Shown one piece after another: positions 9,358 to 16,220 of a DNA stretch of 53,519 nt; the stretch's first letter is position 1, and each line of letters starts with the position of its first letter. Source of the stretch: DAOTKC01 sp035449045 (GTDB lineage: Bacteria > Bacillota > Clostridia > Christensenellales > CAG-917); assembly GCA_035449045.1 (NCBI GenBank), contig DAOTKC010000008.1:1-53519 (forward strand), given 5' to 3'. The notes under the pieces were generated by a model. It did not search any database. It had not been told where the DNA came from and saw only the letters and a list, made by a program, of their open reading frames with translations. Both the position numbers and the translations under genes were made by a program.

Positions 9358-11163
9358 TCAGTTGAGTTTTAAGATGGACATGAAGGCTTCGGATGGCACC
9401 TGCACGCTGCCCACCTGACGCATCCGCTTCTTGCCCTCTTTCTGCTTCTCTAAAAGCTTTTTCTTTCTCGTGATGTCGCCGCCATAGCACTTGGCGAGCA
9501 CATCCTTTCGAACCGCTTTCACCGTTTCGCGCGCTATGATTTTGCCGCCGATTGCCGCCTGAATGGGAATTTCAAACTGCTGGCGGGGTATGGCGTCCCG
9601 TAACTTTTCGGCTATGCTTCTGCCGCGCGCGTAGGCGTTGTCGCGGTGAACGATAATGGAGAGGGCGTCGCAGGCCTCGCCGTTCAAGAGGATGTCGAGC
9701 TTGACGAGGTCGCTCTTTTGGAAGCCTCTCGACTCGTAGTCATAGCTTGCGTAGCCGCGCGTCGCCGACTTGAGCGTATCGAAAAAGTCGTAGACTATTT
9801 CGTTCAAAGGCATGGTGTATTCGATTTTAACGCGGGTCTTGTCGATATAGTCCATATTGAGGAAGGTGCCGCGCTTCTCTTGGCATAGCTCCATAATCGG
9901 GCCGACGTATTCGGCGGGCGAATATAGCGTCACCAAAACTATCGGCTCTTCCATAAAGTCGATGGTCGAGGGGTCGGGAAGGTGCGTAGGATTGTCGACC
10001 ATCAGCGTTTCGCCGTTGGTCTTGGTGACGCGATAGGAAACGCTGGGCGCCGTAGTAATCAAATCGAGGTCAAACTCACGCTCCAGCCGCTCCACTATAA
10101 CTTCCATGTGGAGAAGACCCAAAAATCCGCACCGAAAACCGAAGCCCAGCGCTTGCGAAACCTCGGGCTCATAGTGGAGGGCGGCGTCGTTTAAGTTGAG
10201 TTTTTCGAGGGCGTCTTTAAGATCGCCGTAGTGCGCGCCGTCGGCGGGATAGATTCCCGCGAAAACCATGGCGAGCGCGGGACGGTAGCCGGGCAAGGGC
10301 TCTTTTACTCCCTTTTCCGCCGTCGTGATGGTGTCGCCTACCGCAACGTCCTTGACGTTTTTAATGCTTGCCGCGATATAGCCGACGTCGCCCGCCGAAA
10401 GCTCGGCAAGCGGCGTCATCTTGGGAGTGAAGCAGCCCACCTCGACGACGTCAAAGACTTTTCCCGTCGAGAAAATCTTTATGCGGTCGCCCGTCTTAAC
10501 TTTGCCGTCGAAAATTCTCACCATAGATATGGCGCCGCGGTAGTTATCGTAAAAGCTGTCGAATATCAAGGCGGACAGCGGGTTGTCTTGCGAATATTTG
10601 GGCGGGGGCGGCGGCAACAGCCTGACTATCTGCTCGAGCACCTTGTCGATGTTTATGCCCTCTTTGGCGGAGATCAGCGGCGCGCTTTCGGCATCTAAAC
10701 CTATTACTTCCTCAATCTCTTTCTTGATTTCGTCGGGACGCGCCGAGGCGAGGTCGATTTTGTTGATGACGGGAATTATTTCGAGGTTGTTTGAAAGCGC
10801 GAGATAGACGTTTGTCAGCGTCTGCGCCTCAATGCCCTGCGTGGCGTCGACGACTAGCACGGCGCCCTCGCAGGCTGCGAGAGAGCGCGAAACCTCGTAG
10901 GTAAAGTCGACGTGCCCCGGCGTGTCGATTAAGTTCAGTGTGTATGTTTCGCCGTCCAAGGTGTAAAGTATGCGGCAGGTCTGAAGCTTGATGGTGATGC
11001 CTCTCTCGCGCTCCAAATCCATATTGTCGAGCAGTTGCGCGCTCATATCGCGCTTCTGAACTGTGCCCGTCGATTCAATCAAACGGTCGGCGAGCGTGCT
11101 TTTGCCGTGGTCGATGTGGGCGACTATACAAAAATTCCTGATTTTTTGCCTTCGGTTGTCCAT
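9358..11163 (-). CDS. lepA: elongation factor 4 (LepA), back-translocating GTPase
   Basis: LepA/EF4 is a ribosome-associated GTPase of 601 residues, the family's usual length. G-box motifs are visible: AHIDHGKST (P-loop), DTPGHVD (G3) and NKIDLA (G4). The C-terminal domain includes GFRCGFLGLLHMEV and ends with the LepA-specific GGDITRKKKLLEKQKEGKKR tail. The MDNRRQKIRNFCIVAHIDHG start is the conserved family start. No ribosome binding site precedes it; a TATAAT box ends only six bases before the ATG, so the mRNA may be leaderless. It is the upstream gene of the lepA-hemW unit. Confidence 0.96.
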   Translation of the reverse strand: MDNRRQKIRNFCIVAHIDHGKSTLADRLIESTGTVQKRDMSAQLLDNMDLERERGITIKLQTCRILYTLDGETYTLNLIDTPGHVDFTYEVSRSLAACEGAVLVVDATQGIEAQTLTNVYLALSNNLEIIPVINKIDLASARPDEIKKEIEEVIGLDAESAPLISAKEGINIDKVLEQIVRLLPPPPPKYSQDNPLSALIFDSFYDNYRGAISMVRIFDGKVKTGDRIKIFSTGKVFDVVEVGCFTPKMTPLAELSAGDVGYIAASIKNVKDVAVGDTITTAEKGVKEPLPGYRPALAMVFAGIYPADGAHYGDLKDALEKLNLNDAALHYEPEVSQALGFGFRCGFLGLLHMEVIVERLEREFDLDLITTAPSVSYRVTKTNGETLMVDNPTHLPDPSTIDFMEEPIVLVTLYSPAEYVGPIMELCQEKRGTFLNMDYIDKTRVKIEYTMPLNEIVYDFFDTLKSATRGYASYDYESRGFQKSDLVKLDILLNGEACDALSIIVHRDNAYARGRSIAEKLRDAIPRQQFEIPIQAAIGGKIIARETVKAVRKDVLAKCYGGDITRKKKLLEKQKEGKKRMRQVGSVQVPSEAFMSILKLN

Positions 11164-11169
11164 AGCCCG

Positions 11170-11198
11170 ATTATAATAAAAAAATGACTTTTAAGCAA
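11170..11198 (-). promoter_or_regulatory. lepA promoter placing the start point at the ATG
   Basis: TTGCTT (11198-11193) and TATAAT (11175-11170) are separated by 17 bases on the minus strand. The expected transcription start falls on or next to the A of the lepA start codon at 11163. Confidence 0.6.
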
Positions 11199-11217
11199 TA
11201 AAAATATTACCTTTATC

Positions 11218-11246
11218 TAGACATATTGCGCGCAAGGGATTATAAT
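11218..11246 (+). promoter_or_regulatory. promoter of the LUD-domain gene
   Basis: TAGACA (11218-11223) and a perfect TATAAT (11241-11246) are 17 bases apart. The predicted start near 11253 rules out in-frame start codons further upstream and leaves a leader of about 21 bases containing the ribosome site. Confidence 0.75.
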
Positions 11247-11273
11247 ATATCTAACAAATATATGAGGGTTTCG

Positions 11274-11882
11274 ATGGATATCGAAAAAACTCTGAAAAAC
11301 TTGAATAAGCGCGGGTTTAAGGCCGTATATTTCAAAGACGGCGCGGCCGCCGCCGATTACATACTCTCGCTCGTTCCCGCGGGCGCTTCGGCGGGCTTCG
11401 GAGGAAGCAGGACGCTTGCCGAGCTTAAGATCCCCTCCCTTTTAAATGAAAACGGCCGCATTGTATACCATCGCGGCACTACCGAAAATATGTCCGCCGC
11501 CGAAATCATGAAAAATTCGATGTCGGCGGACTGGTTTTTTTTGAGCGCCAACGCGCTGACGGAGAACGGCGAAATAATAAACACCGACGGCCGCGCCAAC
11601 CGAGTCGGGGCATCAATTTACGGGCCGGGAAACGTCGTCGTAGTAGCCGGCGTCAATAAAATCGTAAAAAATCTCGCCGCCGCCATGAAGCGGATAAAAA
11701 CCGTCGCCGCGCCCCTCAACGCCAAGCGTCTCGAAAAGTCGCCGCCCTGCGTCTTCGGCACGCCCGACTGCATGAACTGCGGCGCGTCCGACACCATCTG
11801 CTGCGTTACCGCCATTCACCACCGCCCCACCTACGGCAGGAACTTTGTCGTCATAATTGTGGGCGAAACTCTGGGATTTTAA
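11274..11882 (+). CDS. LUD-domain (LutC/YkgG-like, DUF162) protein
   Basis: The protein is 202 residues from ATG 11274, chosen because TGAGGG lies just upstream and the promoter start point excludes earlier codons. It has the LUD fold signature: GGSRTLAELKIPSLL, DWFFLSANALTENGEI and YGPGNVVVVAGVNKIV. Related LutC proteins belong to the lactate-oxidising LutABC complex, but the partner iron-sulfur genes lutA and lutB are not here, so this is one of the common stand-alone LUD proteins of unknown role. A C-terminal cysteine-rich patch (CVFGTPDCMNCGASDTICC) suggests metal or cluster binding and is typical of the stand-alone subfamily. The glycerophosphodiesterase gene follows after 28 bases and is probably co-transcribed. 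Confidence 0.85.
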   Translation: MDIEKTLKNLNKRGFKAVYFKDGAAAADYILSLVPAGASAGFGGSRTLAELKIPSLLNENGRIVYHRGTTENMSAAEIMKNSMSADWFFLSANALTENGEIINTDGRANRVGASIYGPGNVVVVAGVNKIVKNLAAAMKRIKTVAAPLNAKRLEKSPPCVFGTPDCMNCGASDTICCVTAIHHRPTYGRNFVVIIVGETLGF

Positions 11883-11910
11883 CCGACTACTCTCAAAACA
11901 AGAGGTTTTT

Positions 11911-12651
11911 ATGAAAAAGCAGTTAAAGGATTTCAGTTGGCTCTTTAAAGCGCCCATCGCGCACCGCGGGCTTCACGGCGACGCCATTCCCGAGAACTCC
12001 CTGACGGCTTACAAGGCGGCGGCCGATAAGGGTTATTCTATGGAAATAGACGTGCGCCTGACCCGCGACGGCAAGGTGGCGGTCATCCACGACGGCAATT
12101 TAAAGCGGGTAGCCGGCGTCGATATAAAAATCGGCGACATCGCATCCGATAAACTCAAGGATTATCCCCTCATCGGCGGCGGAACCATCCCCCTTCTTTC
12201 CGAGCTTTTACATGCCATAGCCGGCAAGGCTGGCATACTTATCGAGCTCAAAAATAACAGTCCGGTCAACCGCGCCTTGGAGCGCGCCGTGCTGGAGGAA
12301 ATAAAGGACTATGAAGGTCCGATTGCGCTTCAATCTTTCAATCCGCTTTCGGTCAAGTTTTTGCGCCGCCACAGCTCTTACGCCTGCGGCCAACTGATTA
12401 CTTGGCGGAAGAAAGGCAAGAAAAGCGCGGCCATGTCGTTTATGGGCAAGCTTTGGGTGACAAGGACGAGCAAGCCCCACTTTGTAGCCTATGACATACT
12501 CGACTTAGGCGAGCGCGCCGTCGCCAAATGGCGTGGCAAAAATCCCGACGTCCCTTTTATCAGCTGGACTATTTCAAGCGAAGAAAAGCTTAGAAAGGCT
12601 CACGCCCTCGGCGTCAAAAACGTTATCTTTGAAAACATAATTCCCGACTAA
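11911..12651 (+). CDS. glycerophosphodiester phosphodiesterase family protein
   Basis: This 246-residue enzyme of the GDPD TIM-barrel family hydrolyses glycerophosphodiesters to glycerol-3-phosphate and an alcohol. The family's catalytic residues are visible: AHRGLHG near residue 18, then PENSLTAYKAA, EIDVRLTRDGKVAVIHD with the metal ligands Glu and Asp, and LIELKNN. No signal peptide is present, so it should act in the cytoplasm on phospholipid turnover products. Start ATG 11911 has AGAGG five bases upstream; a longer frame into the LUD gene lacks one. A terminator follows 11 bases after the stop. Confidence 0.9.
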   Translation: MKKQLKDFSWLFKAPIAHRGLHGDAIPENSLTAYKAAADKGYSMEIDVRLTRDGKVAVIHDGNLKRVAGVDIKIGDIASDKLKDYPLIGGGTIPLLSELLHAIAGKAGILIELKNNSPVNRALERAVLEEIKDYEGPIALQSFNPLSVKFLRRHSSYACGQLITWRKKGKKSAAMSFMGKLWVTRTSKPHFVAYDILDLGERAVAKWRGKNPDVPFISWTISSEEKLRKAHALGVKNVIFENIIPD

Positions 12652-12662
12652 ATCCAATATAG

Positions 12663-12690
12663 AAAAAGCGCGGCAAGGCCGCGCTTTTTA
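12663..12690 (+). terminator. terminator after the glycerophosphodiesterase gene
   Basis: AAAAGCGCGGC-AAG-GCCGCGCTTTT forms a strong GC stem with T-run, shortly after the stop at 12651. It is near-symmetric but no gene approaches closely from the right. Confidence 0.88.
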
Positions 12691-12804
12691 ATTTCAAATA
12701 ATTTTTAGAGCTAGAACGTAATCACCCAAATGTTTAGCAAGTCCGAGTTGGGCACATTAACCTGAAAGAATCACACAACACTTGCGGCAAATTCCGCAAT
12801 ATTG

Positions 12805-12945
12805 CTATTTAGTCAATTCGTCAATCACGTTCTTGACCTTTTTCACAAAGGATTGATTGGCGTTATTTTTTTCCACACGCGACATATATATGGCCGACGA
12901 AATGACCGTTCCCAATATCGCGCCTATCCAAAGCCCGTTTTTCAT
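12805..12945 (-). CDS. 46-residue membrane-type protein at the end of the isc operon
   Basis: A short frame runs from ATG 12945 to TAG at 12805 with a strong CAGGAGG ribosome site. The peptide begins MKNGLWIGAILGTVISSAIY, a single glycine/alanine-rich membrane helix, followed by a charged tail (MSRVEKNNANQSFVKKVKNV, then IDELTK). This is the layout of small YtxH-like proteins, but the match is to shape and not to a recognised motif. It lies 55 bases downstream of iscU with no terminator between, so it is probably the last gene of iscR-iscS-iscU. Function unknown. Confidence 0.72.
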   Translation of the reverse strand: MKNGLWIGAILGTVISSAIYMSRVEKNNANQSFVKKVKNVIDELTK

Positions 12946-13000
12946 ACAATGCCTCCTGAGCCTTAGTATGCGGCGATACCGAAAAAATATTAGGTTAACT

Positions 13001-13372
13001 TCATTTGCCTTGTTTTTTCAAATAGTCGGCAATCGCTTCCTTGATTGCTTCTTCGGCGAGCACGGAACAGTGAATCTTTTGGGGCGGCAGCCCTTCGAGC
13101 GTTTCCACGACCTGCGAATTGGTGATTTTCAGAGCCTCCTCGATGGTCTTTCCGATTATCATAGTCGTCGCAACGGAACTTGTCGCAATGGCGGCGGTGC
13201 AACCGTAAGTCTTGAATTTGGCGTCGGTAATTACGCCGTCCTCTATCTTTAAGGTGATTTGCATTATATCGCCGCACACCTCGTTGCCGACCGTGCCGAT
13301 ACCGTCGTAATTTTCCACTTCGCCGACGTTTTTGGGATTTTTGAATTCCTCAATTACTCTTTCGTTATACAT
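13001..13372 (-). CDS. iscU: Fe-S cluster scaffold protein IscU/NifU
   Basis: IscU assembles [2Fe-2S] and [4Fe-4S] clusters from sulfur delivered by IscS. The protein has 123 residues from ATG 13372 (MYNERVIEEFKNPKNVG), which has GGAGAG upstream; ten extra codons of the longer frame lack a site. The three scaffold cysteines are present in NEVCGD (with its Asp), TYGCTAA and IHCSVLAEEA. A small GCGGC-TCT-GCCGC hairpin lies in the iscS-iscU gap (13387-13399) just ahead of the ribosome site and could separate or stabilise the two messages. It is the third gene of the operon. Confidence 0.93.
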   Translation of the reverse strand: MYNERVIEEFKNPKNVGEVENYDGIGTVGNEVCGDIMQITLKIEDGVITDAKFKTYGCTAAIATSSVATTMIIGKTIEEALKITNSQVVETLEGLPPQKIHCSVLAEEAIKEAIADYLKKQGK

Positions 13373-13444
13373 ATATCTCTCCGTTCGCGGCAGAGCCGCC
13401 AAAATTCTTTATCTTTCATCTGGGTTTAGAACTATTTACAGGCC

Positions 13445-14614
13445 TTAGTTTCGCGGCGCCAAAGGCGACCAAGCGCGAAGCCGCGCCACTATTTCGGCAA
13501 TCTTTTCTACGGCGTAGTCGACTTCTTCCATGGTATTTTCGCGGCCGAAAGTGAAGCGAAGCGAGCCGTGCGCGGTGCCGACGGGCACACCTATGGCAAT
13601 GAGCGTTCTCGACGGCTCAAGCGAAGAAGACGAGCAGGCCGAGCCCGAAGAAACGGCGATTCCGGCAAGGTCAAGCGATATTAAAATCGACTCGCCCTCG
13701 ATATATCGGAAGCTGAAGTTGGCGTTATTGGGCAGACGCGACTCCATCGTGCCGTTGAGCCTGATGTCGGGAACCCTCGCCATGAGTTTTTCGACGAAGC
13801 TGTCGCGAAGCGCCTTTATGTGAGCGTTGTTTTTCTCCATATCGCGGACCGCCGCCTCAATCGCGGCACCGAAGCCCACTATGGCGGGGACGTTGGAGGT
13901 GCCGCCGCGAAGCGTCCTCTCCTGTTCGCCGCCCGAAATAATCCTGTCGATTTTAACGCCGGGACGCACGTAGAGGGCGCCTATTCCCTTGGGGCCGTAG
14001 AACTTGTGCGCCGATATGCTCATGAGGTCGACGCCCAGTTCGCTGACGTTGATGGGCACGCTTCCCGTCGCTTGAACGGCGTCGGTGTGAAAGAGCACTT
14101 TCTTCGCTTTCGCCACTTTAACCAACTCTTTTATGGGCATAACGGTGCCGATTTCGTTATTCGCGAACATAATCGACACTAAAATCGTGCGGTCTGTTAT
14201 TGCTTTTTCCAGCGTTTCGGGGCGCACTTGACCGCCCTCGTCGACGGGAAGGTAGGTGACCTCAAATCCCTGTTTTTCCAAAATTTTACAGGTGTTGTAG
14301 ACCGCGGGATGCTCGACTTGGGAAGTGATGATGTGGTTGCCCTTTTCGCGATATGCCGAGGCTATGCCGCGGATTGCCCAGTTGTCAGCCTCGGTGCCGC
14401 CCGAGGTGAAATAGATGTCGAGATATTTGGCGTGCGGCGCTCCGATAGCTTGCGATATCCGCCTTCTGGCGTTCAAAACCGCCTTGGCGGCCTCCTGGCC
14501 GAAGCTGTGCTGGCTGTTGGCGTTGCCGTAGACGACGCCGAAGTAAGGTATCATCTCCGCCAAAACCTCTTTATCGAGCGGCGCCGTCGCCGCGTGGTCA
14601 AAATATATACTCAT
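13445..14614 (-). CDS. iscS: cysteine desulfurase IscS/NifS
   Basis: IscS is a PLP enzyme that takes sulfur from L-cysteine and passes it as persulfide to IscU and other acceptors. The product is 389 residues from ATG 14614 (MSIYFDHAATAPLD), which has AAGGTG upstream. Visible sites: FDHAATAPLD at the N-terminus, SAHKFYGPKG with the PLP lysine, RGGTSNVPAIVGFG, and the catalytic Cys in VSSGSACSSSSLEPS. It lies 13 bases after iscR and 72 bases before iscU. Confidence 0.95.
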   Translation of the reverse strand: MSIYFDHAATAPLDKEVLAEMIPYFGVVYGNANSQHSFGQEAAKAVLNARRRISQAIGAPHAKYLDIYFTSGGTEADNWAIRGIASAYREKGNHIITSQVEHPAVYNTCKILEKQGFEVTYLPVDEGGQVRPETLEKAITDRTILVSIMFANNEIGTVMPIKELVKVAKAKKVLFHTDAVQATGSVPINVSELGVDLMSISAHKFYGPKGIGALYVRPGVKIDRIISGGEQERTLRGGTSNVPAIVGFGAAIEAAVRDMEKNNAHIKALRDSFVEKLMARVPDIRLNGTMESRLPNNANFSFRYIEGESILISLDLAGIAVSSGSACSSSSLEPSRTLIAIGVPVGTAHGSLRFTFGRENTMEEVDYAVEKIAEIVARLRAWSPLAPRN

Positions 14615-14627
14615 AGGGTTCACCTTC

Positions 14628-15029
14628 TTATCGTATGTTGTCGGCAATCAAGTCGGCAAGCGTAATTTTATCAAGCAGTTCGTTGATTCCGTTGTAAATC
14701 TTTGTCCACACCGTCCGCGTGCGGCATCCTGCTGCGTCGCAGGGCTCCTTGATGCAGTCGACGATATAGAGCCCGTCCTCGAGCGCGCGGAGCGCCTCGC
14801 CCAAGTTTATCTCGCTGGGCGGGCGCGTCAGCGCGTAGCCGCCTTGCGCTCCCCTCTGCGCCGCGACCAGCGACGCCGATTTAAGCTTGGGCATAATCTG
14901 CTCGGTGTAGGCCTCGGTCACGCCCGATTTTTCGGCAAGCATGGATGTCGGTATCGGCTCGCCGCCGAACCCCTCTGCCAATATTTCTAAAAATTTCAAC
15001 CCGTAGCGGGCCTTAGTCGATAACTTCAA
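14628..15029 (-). CDS. iscR: Rrf2-family regulator, IscR-like, with Fe-S ligand cysteines
   Basis: A 133-residue winged-helix regulator starting at a TTG codon (15029; peptide MKLSTKARYGLKFLEILAE) with AGGA eight bases upstream. The recognition region is VTEAYTEQIMPKLKSASL and the wing contains RGAQGGYALTRPP. Three cysteines in DCIKEPCDAAGCRTR match the [2Fe-2S] ligand spacing of IscR. As the first gene of iscR-iscS-iscU it probably senses cluster status and represses its own operon; this is the known behaviour of IscR and an inference here. A near-consensus promoter lies immediately upstream. Confidence 0.9.
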   Translation of the reverse strand: MKLSTKARYGLKFLEILAEGFGGEPIPTSMLAEKSGVTEAYTEQIMPKLKSASLVAAQRGAQGGYALTRPPSEINLGEALRALEDGLYIVDCIKEPCDAAGCRTRTVWTKIYNGINELLDKITLADLIADNIR

Positions 15030-15058
15030 TTTTATATCCTACCATTTTCGTCGGATTT

Positions 15059-15087
15059 ATAATAACACTTCTAGGGAAGCTTGTCAA
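15059..15087 (-). promoter_or_regulatory. isc operon promoter
   Basis: A perfect TTGACA (15087-15082) and TATTAT (15064-15059), 17 bases apart, lie 30 bases before iscR. Any IscR operator would be expected to overlap it; I could not pick one out with confidence. Confidence 0.72.
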
Positions 15088-15089
15088 CA

Positions 15090-15324
15090 GTTTGCATAAT
15101 TTGCTGAAAAAAATTTTTGAAAGAATCTTAAATAGCTGAAATGCGACTATAAATAATTCGAAAGCAACTATCTAACAAAGTTATAAATGCGGTGAACATG
15201 CTTTATTTCAACGTATAGCTAATTCTCATCCTAAATCCCCGCAAAGTGGAAGAGGGTTGCAGATTTCGCACTTTTAAGTGCGAGCCGAAAGGAGTTTATC
15301 AAAATAAATGACTGAGGTGAGACA
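15090..15324 (+). other. intergenic stretch with a hairpin and no recognisable gene
   Basis: About 235 bases between the isc promoter and the methyltransferase terminator hold no credible gene. The one clear structure is TCGCACTTTTAAGTGCGA at 15266-15283, flanked by GAGGGTTGCAGATT on the left and GCCGAAAGGAG on the right. Those flanks vaguely recall riboswitch-type conserved boxes, but I cannot match them to a named class, and no plus-strand gene follows. It could be a small RNA, a dispersed repeat or a remnant. Confidence 0.4.
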
Positions 15325-15327
15325 CGC

Positions 15328-15349
15328 GAAAAGGGCGGGAATGCGCCCT
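15328..15349 (-). terminator. terminator of the ileS-methyltransferase unit
   Basis: AGGGCG-GGAATG-CGCCCT forms a 6-bp stem; on the minus strand it is followed by TTTTC. It lies 14 bases past the methyltransferase stop. Confidence 0.7.
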
Positions 15350-15362
15350 ATTGCGTTTTGCG

Positions 15363-16220
15363 TTACTTAAATACTAAAAAGGCAGAACAGCCGGCTGGCA
15401 AAGAAATTCCCTCTGATGTCGGAAGCCCGATTTCGTCGGCCTCGATGACGCCACGCAGCGATATGGCGCGGCTTAAAATGTTGGCCATGACGGTGGGTTG
15501 TAAACCGGTCGTGTAGGAGTTTACAAGGTAAAATAGCGGCGAATCGGTGAGAAGTTTAGACGTCGCTTCGACTAAATCGTAGATGTTCTCCTCTATTTTC
15601 CAAAGCTCGCCCGAGGGGCCTCTGCCGTAGCTGGGCGGGTCCATGATGACGGCGTCGTAAGTTTTTTTGCGCTTTATTTCGCGCTCCACGAACTTCAGGC
15701 AGTCGTCGATTATATAACGGCAGGGCGCGTTTTTGAGGCCGCTGAGCTCGGCGTTTGAGCGCGCCCGCTCTACCATAGCCTTGGCGGAGTCGACGTGCGT
15801 CACCGAGGCGCCCGCCGAAAGGCAGGCAAGCGTAGCGCCGCCGGTGTAGGCGAATAGATTAAGGACACTTATCGGCCGTGACGCGTTTTCGATGAGGTCA
15901 ATCATCCGCGCCCAGTTGACGGCTTGCTCGGGAAAAAGACCGGTGTGCTTGAAGCCCATCAGCTTAAGCTTGAACTTAAGCTTGCGCCAGCCCACGACGA
16001 AGTCGTCGGGCACGGGTTTTATGAACTCCCAATGCCCTCCGCCCGTCGAGCTTCTTTGATAGATTGCGCTGATGTCGGGATAGTTTCTAAGCGGCGATTT
16101 GGCGCGCCAAATGACTTGCGGGTCGGGACGGATTAAAAGGTAATTCCCCCATCTCTCCAGCTTTTCGCCGTCGCCCGTCGCGACAACTTCAAAATCCTTC
16201 CACTCGTTGTTTAACTGCAT
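15363..16220 (-). CDS. class I SAM-dependent rRNA methyltransferase (RlmI-like)
   Basis: This 285-residue protein belongs to the SAM-dependent rRNA methyltransferase group related to RlmI/RlmK (Methyltrans_SAM domain). The SAM-binding motif is NLFAYTGGATLACLSAGA near residue 125, followed by HVDSAKAMVERA. The catalytic-type motif is IMDPPSYGRGPSG near residue 200. The N-terminus lacks the PUA domain of RlmI, so it is a short form. The first codon abuts the ileS stop (16221), so it is translationally linked to ileS. The modified nucleotide is not predictable from sequence alone. Confidence 0.85.
   Translation of the reverse strand: MQLNNEWKDFEVVATGDGEKLERWGNYLLIRPDPQVIWRAKSPLRNYPDISAIYQRSSTGGGHWEFIKPVPDDFVVGWRKLKFKLKLMGFKHTGLFPEQAVNWARMIDLIENASRPISVLNLFAYTGGATLACLSAGASVTHVDSAKAMVERARSNAELSGLKNAPCRYIIDDCLKFVEREIKRKKTYDAVIMDPPSYGRGPSGELWKIEENIYDLVEATSKLLTDSPLFYLVNSYTTGLQPTVMANILSRAISLRGVIEADEIGLPTSEGISLPAGCSAFLVFK

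Noticed and set aside
12782..12799. TTGCGG-CAAATT-CCGCAA hairpin after the small isc-operon gene as a terminator
   Set aside because: The 6-bp stem has no T-run on the minus strand; too weak to list as a terminator.
15245..15330. Possible lysine-type or other riboswitch on the plus strand
   Set aside because: Only short box-like fragments match; the overall length and helices of the lysine class are missing and no plus-strand gene follows. Kept only as an unexplained gap.
15308..15370. 20-codon plus-strand frame behind AAAGGAG
   Set aside because: The ribosome-site spacing is too long, the frame runs through the minus-strand terminator and into the methyltransferase gene's end, and the peptide has no features.
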